Assembly (NCBI GenBank): GCA_008931825.1
Contig: QXVZ01007403.1
Coordinates: 1 to 21,780 of the forward strand
From: Phallusia fumigata
Lineage: Eukaryota > Chordata > Ascidiacea > Phlebobranchia > Ascidiidae
Length of the DNA: 21,780 bases
Reading direction: 5' to 3'
Shown: in pieces, positions 9,195 to 19,799 of the stretch
Layout: every line of letters begins with the position of its first letter
Position numbering within the stretch: position 1 is the stretch's first letter
Made by a program: the position numbers and the translations under genes
The notes under the pieces: model-generated
Databases searched by the model: none
Seen by the model: only the letters and a program-made list of their open reading frames with translations
Told to the model about the DNA's origin: nothing

Positions 9195-10856
9195 TTAATC
9201 GGAGGCACTGGATAGTGTGTCATCAGATGAAACATATTTTACTGTATCATCTGAATTTTCGTTGTCCGTTTGTTCCTTCCTTAAATTCCGCCCTCCATTC
9301 CAATCGGCAGCACCAGACAGGACTACCTTAATATCATTGATAATATCTTGTCCACTTGCCAATTTGTGGCTTGTAAACTGCAGGCATTCTAAACAAGAAA
9401 AAATGTCAACAAACTTACAGCAGTGCCACATGGTCTAAATAAGGAATTCCCTGTGGTCCCCTAGGAGTCCACAATGCAACAAAAACACTTTTGCATTCAT
9501 AAATCTTGGTTTTTTCATGTTTCTATTACCTCCCTCACTTTGGGTGAAAAAGTTAATGTGGCAAAAGAAGGGGTTCCAAGACAAAACATGTTTATAAATG
9601 TGGCCCAAAAAGTTTGGAAAACTATGATCTACACTTTACTAGGAATGACCTACAATGCAACAAGAATAATGAAATAGAACTTACTTCGAAGGACATCATC
9701 CAATTGTGAACCACTAAATGGTTTTTTGGTAGGTTTGCGTTGACAACCCAATCCAGACCATGAGTATGTCATAGCCAACGGCCTCGTCATAAAGCACTTC
9801 ATGAATGCCCTGACAGTTGATCGCAGTACTTTTCTATCAATTTTTCTGCCGATACTTTGATAATCCTGTTAAAATTTTACAGCTTGTCACATGAAGATAG
9901 CTTCTGCATAACACTGGTATAAATTCCAATTAGTATGTAAACATTTAAATACAACACACATTAACAAACGCAATTTTACTTGAAAGTGCTTCAGAATTTG
10001 ACCCAGTTCTTCGTCAGTTGCAGCAGGTTCAAATGCTGGCAATGTAATGTCTGATTGTTGCTCCATTTGTTTTGAACTTTTGATCATTGCAACAACCTCT
10101 TTCATCATGATTTTGTTAGACTTCACAGCATTCAGGACATTAGCAACATCAGTGCGGATTATGTTTAGCTCCCAATGAATGTTGCTCAGATTTGTAAGAT
10201 CATCTACCTTCGTTTTTTTTCTTGGCGCTGGTTGTTGAGGAGTTAAAAATAATCTGTAGTTACAAGCACAGTAGTTTACTTAAATTTGCAAAAAGTGTCA
10301 AAATTGTTTCATGTGCTTTTATACCAAACTACCTTTTTGGAGCAATAGCATTCTCCCTCAAAAGTGTAGGTATTTGTGAAGTGCTGGGGCTGCCATCATC
10401 CTCAGAGGAGTCATTTAACTCATCAGCAGTGTATGCCTTTTTTAGGCACCGATCGTGCGAATCTAAATAATATATTATATTTAATAGACTACACATTAAT
10501 AGGCTCATAAACAACATACATTTTATCACAATTATAAGTCCTTTTTAGGTAATATTATGTTTTAAGGAGAAACAGACAAGTCAATACACCTACACAGATA
10601 ATATAAAGCCTTAAGACTTGTCAAAGTTAACTAATGAATACATATAAATACGTTTACAATACTTACTTGACTGACATAATATTTCACATGAATAAACCTT
10701 CCAATTTTCTTCAGATAAAACTTTCTTCTTAACCATGTCTTGCACATTTGTGTCATCATGTGGCCAACGGCATCGTGTTTCACTAATCATCCATTGTTTG
10801 TAAACAATATCAGATTTTCTTCCTCGGACAAACCTCACACATACAAAATTTTTCAT
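9195..10856 (-). CDS. DUF4806-type transposon-associated protein (5 exons)
   Basis: Minus-strand exons 10856-10667, 10462-10333, 10253-9980, 9865-9685 and 9388-9195 join with GT-AG introns and matching phases to a 322-aa product without stops. N-terminal ~60 aa (VCVRFVRGRKSDIV..QWM....CRWPHDD) match the opening module usual in DUF4806 proteins (VxFLDDxSVExVPxxWL...CYWPP). An acidic Ser-rich stretch follows (~75-100), then a basic patch PRKKTKVDD (nuclear-localisation-like), a helical linker, and the DUF4806 domain at ~175-262: LPAFEPAATDEELGQIL, SIGRKIDRKVLR and TYSWSGLG. Family knowledge: such proteins are common in animal DNA transposons beside a large transposase; their biochemistry is unknown. 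The start is supported by an acceptor (tttgcag) 17 nt upstream and a stop between it and the ATG. The intact frame suggests recent activity. Confidence 0.8.
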
Positions 10857-10961
10857 TTTTCAACTTTATAAATCTGCAAACAAGCACAGTTTAAAATGAT
10901 TAAAAATAAACAACTCTATGCAAGTAGTTTATTATAGATTTTTATTTAATTGGTAAGAAAC

Positions 10962-11285
10962 CTAATGAAGTAATTCCACTGCGACAAACTTTTTGCCATA
11001 AGGCAATAAAAAACATTTTTCAATAGACAAATCAAATGGCATAAGATCATAAACATCGTTTAAATTAGAAACAACAAAAATTCCAACAGTAAAAGATGAA
11101 ACCGGTGTTTTAAACAGTTGTTTAATTTTCAAATACTTTTTAACCACAAAATACTTGGATGCATCAATTGTAACAATATCATTTACATTAGCAATTACTG
11201 ATCCCATTTTTATGGTGGAATCTGCAACATTTGATGCAGAAACAACACAACCATTCGACAACTTACGGTTTATAAAACGTTCTTT
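10962..11285 (-). pseudogene. C-terminal fragment of a tnp2/EnSpm(CACTA)-like transposase
   Basis: An open frame of 107 codons with no obvious start reads like the tail of animal tnp2-type transposases: NGCVV..., a hydrophobic IVTID segment, KYFVVKKYLKIKQLFKTP, GIFVVSNLNDVYDL and a terminal CFLLPYGKKFVAVELLH (family end: C.l.PY...fVa.PLLH). A minus-strand AATAAA lies at 10946-10941, 16 nt past the stop, so this is a genuine gene end. The catalytic core is absent: there is no room for it between here and the first exon at 11310. It lies 106 bp upstream of the DUF4806 gene on the same strand, the expected partner. Family assignment rests on memory of the motif pattern and is moderate. Confidence 0.5.
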
Positions 11286-11424
11286 TCAGCTTTGGTCTTT
11301 CACCAGGCATTTCATTGAATATACTTCACAGACACAAGGCAAATAGTGTAAGTATTACGAGCGGTAGCCTAAACCTACAAAACACATCGACATTAGCATA
11401 CTGTTCGGACAAACAGCTCTTACC
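11267..11424 (-). other. 5' UTR exon and first coding exon of the transposase transcript
   Basis: On the minus strand a donor (aaag|gtaaga) at 11423 and an acceptor (ttttgtag) ending at 11375 define a 49-nt intron. The next exon (11374-11267) contains ATG at 11310 encoding MPGERPKLKRTFYK and ends at a strong gtaagt donor in phase 2. A short basic opening fits transposase N-termini. Read through without splicing it meets a stop at once. No acceptor of matching phase before the transposase tail was found, consistent with loss of the middle exons. Confidence 0.45.
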
Positions 11425-11550
11425 TTTCTTGATGAGCAATCCTGTCGCCTGCCTTTCTTAGCTAGAACTTTCCAAGCGGTACGCATTTATCCACGCCAGC
11501 CAAGACAACGAGCAACATCACTCATTGGCTAAAAAGAGTCACGTGACGCA
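11425..11550 (-). promoter_or_regulatory. Candidate promoter of the transposon-like unit
   Basis: Upstream of the 5' UTR exon, on the minus strand, lie a perfect 10-bp E-box palindrome gtcacgtgac (11539-11548) and an inverted CCAAT box (agccaat, 11530-11524). The patch is more GC-rich than its surroundings. The layout fits a promoter feeding the exon that ends at 11424. There is no clear TATA box. Confidence 0.35.
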
Positions 11551-11942
11551 AAACCGCGGTCAAGAAGCATTCAAAAAAACTCAAATTAGATGCTATCATA
11601 GTACACTCCGTAGTCCGTATACTACAAAGCAATAGTACTAACAAAATTTACCGTTATATCCTAGCAAAGTTCCTCACTGTAACAGCCATAAAAACAAATA
11701 CGTCAAAGTTGAAAACTGAGCTTTGTTCGAACACAAAGGTAGATTGTGATGTCACAACGGAACTGTGGTTGATACATTTCTAAATTCTTTTTGTATGAAT
11801 TAACTAGGTTCAGCTAACTTATTTTTAATTTGAGGTTATTTTGTACACTTTTCGATATAACCCGCTGTTATCACAGGTCTTTTCTAATTGTCGTTTCACA
11901 ACATTTCGTATTGATTTGCCAAAACAGATTGTCTTTAAAAAT

Positions 11943-11980
11943 CGGCCGCGAGCGGAAAAAGGTTGGGAACTACTGCCCTA
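11943..11980. mobile_element. hAT-like terminal sequence (solo end)
   Basis: The sequence gagcggaaaaaggttggg followed by aactactgccctag, read in reverse, starts cagtagttcccaaccttt. This is the type of end found in hAT elements, next to a cggccgcg patch that is also usual there. No mate in inverted orientation was found nearby, so the element's extent is unknown. Confidence 0.4.
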
Positions 11981-12357
11981 GATATCAAAGCCTTACTTAC
12001 ATTTAATAAACGTAAACCGAGAAAGCAAATCTTGTTTATTTGCCTTTCTTGTAATGATGCATCTTGCAACTTTTACATTTAAAGTTAGTGGACATTCAAT
12101 ATCGACTGATCGTATGATTAAGCATAAATATCGTGGGTAACGCGATTGGTCGAATTTGGAAAGCTTAAATACATGTGATGTTCAGAGAAAAGTTATACGT
12201 GATTTTTGACATATTATCGTTGAAATAAGTAAACCTAATCATATATGATATTCGGTGCAAATGCATGTAAGTTTATGCACTTATTATCATAGAAGTTGTT
12301 TGTCGAAGATAATCGTATATAACCCGAAAGAATTCGCACATGATCGATGATAACTCG

Positions 12358-12430
12358 GACAAAAATTCTGACTGGGTATCAAGCAAAAGCGCCGGACACG
12401 GATACAGTGGGTTCGAATCTTTTTTTATAT
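12358..12430 (+). repeat. tRNA-like / SINE-like patch
   Basis: gcaaaagcgccggacacgg followed by cagtgggttcgaatct and a run of seven T resembles the anticodon-to-T-arm half of a tRNA, with a good B box (ggttcgaat, 12410-12418) and a pol III-type T-run terminator. The A-box half is poor and no cloverleaf closes, so this is more likely a tRNA-derived SINE remnant than a tRNA gene. The word aaattctgactggg at its left edge recurs at 12667-12680, next to another N (12666). Confidence 0.3.
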
Positions 12431-14369
12431 TTTAAATCCTTCTTCGATTCGTCACAACGTATATCCATGACAATTTTGTGGATTCTATAAGCCTTGTACA
12501 CCACGGAGCAGAAGTTGAGCATTGGTTTATGGATCTGGGGTTAGGTGGTAATATATGTTTACATTAGCCCCATTTTGTAGTCTAAATATGTTGGTCTGAT
12601 TCGAAATTTAACCGTCAAGCATTTTTTATTCTGTTTAAATATTTCCACTGACAAAACTTTGAGACNAAATTCTGACTGGGAAACGTGTTTGTATAATATC
12701 GCGTTAGGTTTCATTTTCTCAAGTTACCTCTACTAGATGGTATTGTTAATATTTTATCCCATAACCCTGTCTTTTAAATCCATACACTGCTGCCAACCAA
12801 TGAGAAAAGCTTATATATTGAGGATTAATACGTTAAGGACCAAGTTCAAACAATAACACCTAACATTACTATTAAGTGCAACCTCTGATGGGTATTGTAA
12901 TTTAAACATCTTTTTTTGCCATTTGTACTTCACAGGGCAAGATCTTCGCCGATCGAGGGACTATAACAGATTTCCAAAAATGTCTTCCAACATAATTTAT
13001 GTGAACCGTGTTCAGTTATACACTGTCATTAAGTAAAGTACAAACAACGATTAAGTTTAAACTTTAATGTTGTGTTAAATGCAGGAGACACGTCGAGGCT
13101 CGCGGCTGCATGATGAATGAATAGCTGCATGATGCAATGCCTAATTGTGTTAAAGGGTCCAGTTAAAACCAAAACATTTCTCTCAACATTACCAGTTTTC
13201 TTACATTGTCGTAGCCACTCCCCTGGTGATAATTTTAGGCTAATTTGACGACGTGGTTGTTTGTGGAAGCCTTTATGAAGGAAAACATGTTGTTTACCTA
13301 GTTTCTTGTTTCTGGGCAATGTTGATTTGTTTGTATATTTTAACAGAGAACGAATTGTTTCATCAAAAAATTGTAACATGTGACAGCAGACAGCAGGCAT
13401 CGGACCGATGATCAAGCAAGTTGTGATTGCACAACGTTACCCTGCATTTAGCCATTTAGTTAAGGGTTTCTTTGCCTAATTAACTCGTATTGACCCATAC
13501 ACTGTTGCTAAACCTAGTCTCAGAAAATTAGGAGTTTTTATTTTTTCGTATTTGGGTACGCCGTGTTTCAAATTTGCAACGCCACTTTTAGTTCAGAAAC
13601 AAGGATAGGACATGGCATCTACACATGGTCAATCGGTCTTGGGTCATATATAAGCACGCGGCGGTATGGGAGCGACGTTTGTGAAGGAGGCATCGGTTGG
13701 TTTTAGCATTTCCAATTCATGTAACCTTTGCTCAACTAATTTGTGCCTACGAAGGAAGTATTTATAACCGTTTAAATATCCTAAGCTGAATCGCCATGTA
13801 AAACGTAAAAAACAGTATTCAAGTTTTCGTGGTCAGAACCCTGCTAATGGTTTAAGGTTGACGTTGCGGTAGTTAGTAGATTGTTATTCGTGGAAGGAAA
13901 CACGTGTTGATTTTCTCGTTTCTGTGCAACGGTAATTTGTTTGTACCTTTTGATAGATAAACAGATGTGTAAATCACCGAATTCATTCACATGATAGATT
14001 AGGTTTCTGAATTTTAACCCACATACATTGTACAATGTTGACGTTTCGCCTAGACGATTTGTTGGTCGATATTTTTGACAGATGTCACCTTTGTATTACT
14101 GTTACATGACCTTCTTTCTTTGACCGCGTTACTGTCTCGTATACATCCGTAACTCAACGTAGTTTAGGTACGGTTTACTTTAGTTAACCTGTAATGTTTG
14201 TTTTGGATTTGATACTGTGGCTTCGTTTCAACGGTTCTCTGTATTTGTCTTGCTTTGGTTTTTGTTCATAACTTGTTTATGTTGACATTGAAAATAGACA
14301 TACATAATGTACTGAGCTAGATCAACCCTAATCGCTTCAAAGTATTTCTGTGACTTTGGTAGAACAAAA
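12431..14369. other. Intergenic with diverged repeats, no gene supported
   Basis: Contains a pair of diverged direct repeats, ~13260-13390 and ~13890-14000. Both hold a ...gtttct-g-gcaa-g--aatttgtttgta---tttt-a-aga-a... pattern ending near acatg/acatga. A TATA-like catatataagc with a GC-rich downstream patch occurs at ~13646. A 128-codon minus-strand frame covering 13029-13415 overlaps the repeat, has no recognisable motif and is probably fortuitous. An ambiguous base lies at 12666. Confidence 0.4.
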
Positions 14370-14525
14370 ATGGCTTGCGAACAAAAATGCATTTACACAG
14401 CTGTTTTAGCTACGTTAGCAATCACCACTGCTGTGTTTTCTGGTGTTAAAGTCGAACCCTACCGATTAAGAAGCACCGCGACCTCGGAACTGTCGTGTTT
14501 TTTTCTATTACCGTTTTTTGACTAG
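14370..14525 (+). CDS. Small ORF, possible signal-peptide or membrane microprotein
   Basis: A 51-codon frame with a good start context (acaaaaatgg) encodes MACEQKC followed by an uninterrupted hydrophobic segment (IYTAVLATLAITTAVFSGV) and a short polar tail ending FLLPFFD. It lies ~160 bp upstream of the NLR start codon on the same strand. It could be an upstream ORF of the NLR transcript, an exon of another gene, or chance. No homologue is recognised. Confidence 0.25.
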   Translation: MACEQKCIYTAVLATLAITTAVFSGVKVEPYRLRSTATSELSCFFLLPFFD

Positions 14526-14688
14526 GATTGTTTGCTTTTCTGCTCAAATCAAACTCTTGGAATTAGGGATGATTTTGATTCGTGTAACAACTTGCGTGCT
14601 CAATATATATGTTTTGTTTGATACAGGTGCAGGGTAGTTTAAACTGTATTTTACACATAGCCTGAAAATATTGCTTATAAGTCTAAAA

Positions 14689-17600
14689 ATGTCGGAACCA
14701 ATAAGTAGACCTGAAAATCAAATCGAGGAACTCAATCCTGTCCAGCAAGCTGTTTCCGTCCGACATGCCGCTAACGTCCGACATGCCGCTAACGTCCAAA
14801 ATGCTAATAAAGTCGAAACGGTTGAGGTAAGTGTGTGGGGTTAGAATTGAGATGATAACTTTCAAATTTTGGTTGTCGCTCTTTGGTTGTTTGGATTAAA
14901 TGCAATGATGATACCAAACCAGCTTCTTCGGCGAAAAGGGCAACACTTGATATCCTAACATAACCCGAGTTTAACACGAGTAATATCATACATGATACAG
15001 GGATAACACACGGAAAAAGTTTGCCTGGGATAATGTCAAATAAATATAAAACGAATCAAACTTGGCTGGCAAACAGCAACGCTTTCTAAAGTTTTAATCT
15101 GACTTTTCTTGTCAAATTGCATATTGCAGTAGGATTCCGTTTGTGAACTTATCCACCGTATTTTTGTGAGTTCCTAATTAACTGTCACGTTTCGTTTTTA
15201 CGGGTACGCAATGTGGGACTGACTATAGGAAGATCCTTAACAACAACGCACTCGTACAATAAACATCATTAAACGATAAGACGAATAGACGAGTAGCGAT
15301 TCTACTAGCGCGAGGTTGTATAACTTCTGTCATTTTACGAGATAGAAGGCTACTTATAACCACCTGGGTCCAGAGTCAACGCTCTGTGTAAATGTGTTTA
15401 GCGAACAAGCTTACAACACACTCAAATCAGTGCATATTTTTTTCGCAATAGGAATTACACAGACTTATTTGAATGTGCTGAAAGCTTTAGCTCAATTATA
15501 GTTTAGCCGAAACTGGAATCGTCTATATTAAGCAGCTGTGGTTCAGGACGATTTCGGCACTATCCCTTCTGTTTATCGTATTTATAATTAAGCATCTTCA
15601 CCTTGGGGATGAGCACCATCATCACTATTACGAACAACCACGCGACATTCAGGCTGATCAAATTTCAACTGGCCAGTCATCCTCCCGACCAGCACCATTA
15701 AATGTACTAGAGTTGTCGGAAAAAGGTAAATGAAGTTTCAGCAAACCACGCTTGCGGTGTAGGTATGTGTAAAAGATAATTTAAATCTAAAAAAATAGGT
15801 ATTTAGGTATTAACAAAGAAAATTTAGGTTTTACAACACGGGCGGTGATTGCTCACATCCAATCCACTTCGTTCGTCCATCGCTATTAAACTGTTTTTAA
15901 CAGATTCCTGCATTATCAAATATTGCACACTTGTCTTACGTTGCTGGTTACTTGGATTTGGGCCCCTTTTTCAATCACTATACTTTTTTTTAAATCCTGA
16001 TATTTTAATATTATATCAAACAGTAACACGCAATGGCAATGTAATTTGCCTAATTTTGGAAATATTTGTTTCAAAATATTCTGATGTGTCAACTAAAGTA
16101 AAAAGGTTTAGGCACATGTATTGCCTTGTGAGATTATAAATAATGCACTAAACGCAGTGTCTGTGATCATACAAGTTTTGGAACGTAATCTATCCAATGC
16201 ACTGTTCTATTACTTTTCTAATTCCGGTAAATCCTAATCCCGGGATTTTTGGATTGGTCCTGAAATCTCAACCTTAGTGCCAAATGCGCGATAACAATGT
16301 ATGCAGGAGGCGAAACAGATGTTTGCAATCACGCATAGAATGTATTACGCATTGACTGCCCTAACTACTGAAAACCATATGGTCCATTAGATTTATTTTT
16401 AGAAATACTCGACGAGCAGTTGTTTAGCAAATCGATGAGCAGTCATAACAATCTGTGCTGGTAAAAAGGCTTCAAAATTTTATACTTTAACAGATAAAAA
16501 ACTGAGAAATTCGGTCGACGTATTCCAACAACATCAGTTAGAAAAACTTGGGCATCAAGCTGCAATTCGTGCTTTAGATGTCGATCAGTCAGCGCTTCCT
16601 GATGTCTATCAAAACTTGGCAGAAAGTGACATCTATGAAGTGAAAGATCCACCCAGAAAAGAGTCATTTACCCCTTCAACGCAAGGAAAAGACACTAAAA
16701 AGTCGGAAACTTCCAAAATTGTTTCTTTTGATAAATTATTGTCTACCATGATGGGAATGCGTTTTCTCGCTCTAGTTGGTCCACCAGGTTGTGGAAAAAC
16801 CACATTGGCAAAGCGATTGGCAAAATTTTCTAATTTCTTTGTAATTTTTCTTCGATTTATGGACTTGAGCTATACAATGACTCTCACTCCTCGCCAACTT
16901 TTAATCGATTTCCCGTTTAAAGATATCGATCAGAAAACTAGAGACAATGCATTTGAATGGATTTTTAAAAATCAGGAAAAGTGTGTTTTTGTTTTTGATG
17001 GTTATGATCAATGCCCCTGGATGCTAGACAAGGAAAACCCTCCCAGTGTGTCTTATGACATTCCTTTGCCAATTCGGCAGCTTGTAGCAAATCTTTGTTG
17101 TAAAAATTTTTTCGGAAAATCCTTGCTCATTTTTACATCTCGGCCCCACTCAATTCTTTCTATCCCATTAGCCATGCGCCCAAACGTCACTTTGGCTGTT
17201 GGTGATCTTCCAACAGATGGTATGAGAAAGTTATTTTTTGCATTTGCTGGGGCTGACGCCGACAAATTGTGGAAAACTTTGCACAGTAATGCACCACAGT
17301 TGATCGAACTTTGTCACAATCCATTGTTGCTGCAGTTCGTAGTTTTTGCTGGTTTGCATGGAGATGTTAACCAAATTAACACAATAACAAAGGTATTTAT
17401 GCAAGTTCTCCTTCAGTTAGAACACTCCAGCCACAAACAAGGTTCGGAATTCCAACAACTTTTGGAACCTCTTGGTAGAATGGCATACGACGGAATGGTT
17501 CGACAAACTGTTGTGTTTACAAATGATGACTTGGAAAAGGCAGGCCTGAAGGATGTAAACGTGCAGGATTTTGTCATCAAAATAGCTTTTTGTCCAACTC

Positions 17601-19664
17601 TGTTCGATGGTGACAGGGCTATCTTCTATTTTACACATCAGATGTTGCAGGAGATGTTTGCGGCTACTTACATCTGCATGATCATGCCCGATCCAATGTT
17701 CAACCAAATCATCCATCAGGTGGTCCATGAAAGTCACTGGTCAATGGTTCGACGCTTCGTGTGCGGACTTTTACTGGGGGATGAAAACAATAAAAGTTAG
17801 TAACAAATGATTTATTTAAAAACTTTACAAATAAAATTTTAAGAGAGAGAGCAATACAAAACACACGTTTATATAGCGACAACGGCGGTAAAAGAAAAAG
17901 GCAAAAAGCACGCTTCGATGCAGGTGAGAGAACATGATAGTAAGGTCGCCACAATTTATCATTAAAATGGTGCAAACTCGTTTAACTTATTACTCCACGC
18001 ATTGAATAAGTTTATAAAGGCTCTTCTGGCAAATGTATTTTTGCGTGTCGTCGTCCTATTCAGGTTGTCTTCCTCAGATAAATACCCTTCAAAGCGATTT
18101 TCAACACGAATGTTGAAAAATGAATGAGGTTTGAACCCGAAAATAAAGAGCGCATCGATAAAACAGAACGACCGATAACGCACGAACTGACGCAACACGC
18201 CTTTTAAAGTCTACCTATCAATCATTAAACACTTTGGCCGTGTCTGATAGATAAACTTTGGTCTCCACTGGTGTAAATGCCCCGCTGCTTGCCGCGAGAT
18301 CAAAAATCGTACCGCAAACCGGTAGACGAATCTGATGTGAATCAGCCTTATGCGCTAGCAAATGCCAGAAAAGCCCGCCGGAAGCAAAACATCTGTTTTG
18401 TGTTTTTATGTAAATCCACAGATTAACATCTTTTTTAAATGGGACTATTTGTTTTTTACATATTAGACAAATCAGTCCAGCTGAAAAACGCGTTCGAGAA
18501 ACTAATGAACACAAACATCTCCAGGAATCAATTGATCGGTAAGTGTTTTTTTAAAGTCCATTGCGTAACAGTTGTGTCGATATTTCCAATACATATCGAT
18601 TAGCGCACTAAAGCGAAATAGGACATTTGCCAATTGAAATATTTTTAAAAACATTATCTAGAAATACAATTTCAGTATTTTTTTACTCAACTGCAATGAA
18701 CTTCTTTGGAACTGGTGCCATTGTCCGTTGGTTGAGAAACGCTATGTCCACATAGGATTAGTCGTAATAAATCAGATAATCGGGTAACCAAGTAATTTGA
18801 CAAGGTAAAAAGATTGCTTAGCCTCTTCCACTTTGTTTGTGTTCCCTCTTGCAATTCTAAAGATACTTTGCCGTCATACTATTTCCAACGCCTCTGTTTA
18901 CATCAACGGCAAATGTTTAGACCATACAGATTTTTTTGAAGCCATATTTGTGGGATTTTTACAATTAGCAAGATTTAATCTTTTTCCATGTTTCTTCTTA
19001 GATCTGCTGATTGACATACACGAGTGCTCTGATGAAGTGCAAGATTTTCTTGCAAAGTTCGTCCCTGTAAAGTTTGATTTCATTTCCATTCCCATCTCAT
19101 CCAGTGCAGCTCACGCTTTGGCTCAAATCCTCCCCAAGTTAGATCGACCTGTTGAGTGGCTGCATCTTATTAGCTGCAATTTGAATCCAGACACACTAAA
19201 GTTGATTTGTGAGGGAATCAGCAAAATGAAACACGAGGTTTGTTGTGAATAACGGCATTTAACAAATTGTGAGTTTAATTGTTGTGTCAATTGGTCTCAT
19301 TTTTATGCAAGTATATAACATTTTTTTACCTTGCAATTGTCTAAAAAATATCTCAACAAATGATCATCAAATCTTGCACAGATCAAATTTCTTAATCTGG
19401 GTCGCAACAAGTTCGGAGATAACGAAGTCACAATAATTTCTCGTTGTTTAATCAAAGTGAGGGAATTATGGCTGTGGGATTGTGAGATTTCTGGTGATGG
19501 AGAACAGATTTTACGTCAAGAACTCGAAAGACTCGGACTTCCTGTAAGAATTTTTGAAACTCTTTGCAAGCGTCTCTTCTGTTGTTTAGAATTACGTTAA
19601 ATATGTTTTTTTTTGCTTTTAGCTTTCAACTATTGCGGGACTATGGGAAGTTCAACAGCAATGA
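14689..19664 (+). CDS. NLR-type protein: NACHT ATPase with C-terminal LRRs (7 exons)
   Basis: Exons 14689-14826, 15593-15725, 16494-17795, 18467-18538, 19002-19237, 19382-19543 and 19623-19664 join in phase to a 694-aa product. The ATG follows an in-frame stop. Residues 1-46 are hydrophilic with a VRHAAN VRHAAN VQNANK repeat; ~53-60 has a His run. The NACHT domain in exon 3 has Walker A GPPGCGKTT (186-194, Lys192), Walker B VFVFDGYD (Asp259), sensor FTSRPHS (Arg307), LCHNPLLL (winged helix, ~363-370) and FTHQMLQEMFAATY (470-483, the F.H..fQEffaA signature). Exons 4-7 give the LLIDIHECSDEVQ linker and two or three short LRRs (WLHLISCNL, FLNLGRNKFGDNE, LWLWDCEISG). Family role: cytosolic sensors that oligomerise on ligand. 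No CARD, death, DED, PYD or TIR domain is recognisable. Exon 2 could instead begin at 15547 and encode a hydrophobic stretch (SALSLLFIVFII), but the phase then disagrees with exon 1. The exon 3 donor (gttagt) is weak. Confidence 0.85.
17796..18466. other. NLR intron 3, with antisense open frames
   Basis: This 671-bp intron holds two minus-strand open frames (18514-18218, overlapping exon 4, and 18198-17962), followed on the minus strand by an AATAAA-like word near 17820. The second contains ENRFEGYLSEEDNLN and is not low-complexity. I recognise neither. They could be a nested element or pseudogene, or chance. Confidence 0.3.
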
Positions 19665-19727
19665 AAAGATTTCTGTTGAAAATTAATACTTCTGTTTCAA
19701 GTATTTTATTCGCTATATCTGCGTGCT

Positions 19728-19733
19728 AATAAA
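19728..19733 (+). other. Polyadenylation signal of the NLR gene
   Basis: AATAAA 64 bp past the NLR stop codon, in a suitable AT-rich context. It supports the short last exon and the end of the transcript. Confidence 0.65.
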
Positions 19734-19799
19734 AAGAATCAATCAACACAATAGCACGAAAAAAAATAAAGACAAACATAAAAAACAACCAACATATTT

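Noticed and set aside
11343-11350. TAGTG (reverse of CACTA) near the transposase start as a CACTA terminal repeat
   Set aside because: It lies inside the predicted 5' UTR exon, only ~35 bp from the ATG, and no matching CACTA end was found on the other side of the unit.
18833-19001. Open frame running into NLR exon 5 from upstream, as if exon 5 began earlier
   Set aside because: The strong acceptor at 19000-19001 (tttcttcttag) joins exon 4 to exon 5 in the correct phase and gives the expected NLR linker; the upstream part is intron that happens to be open.
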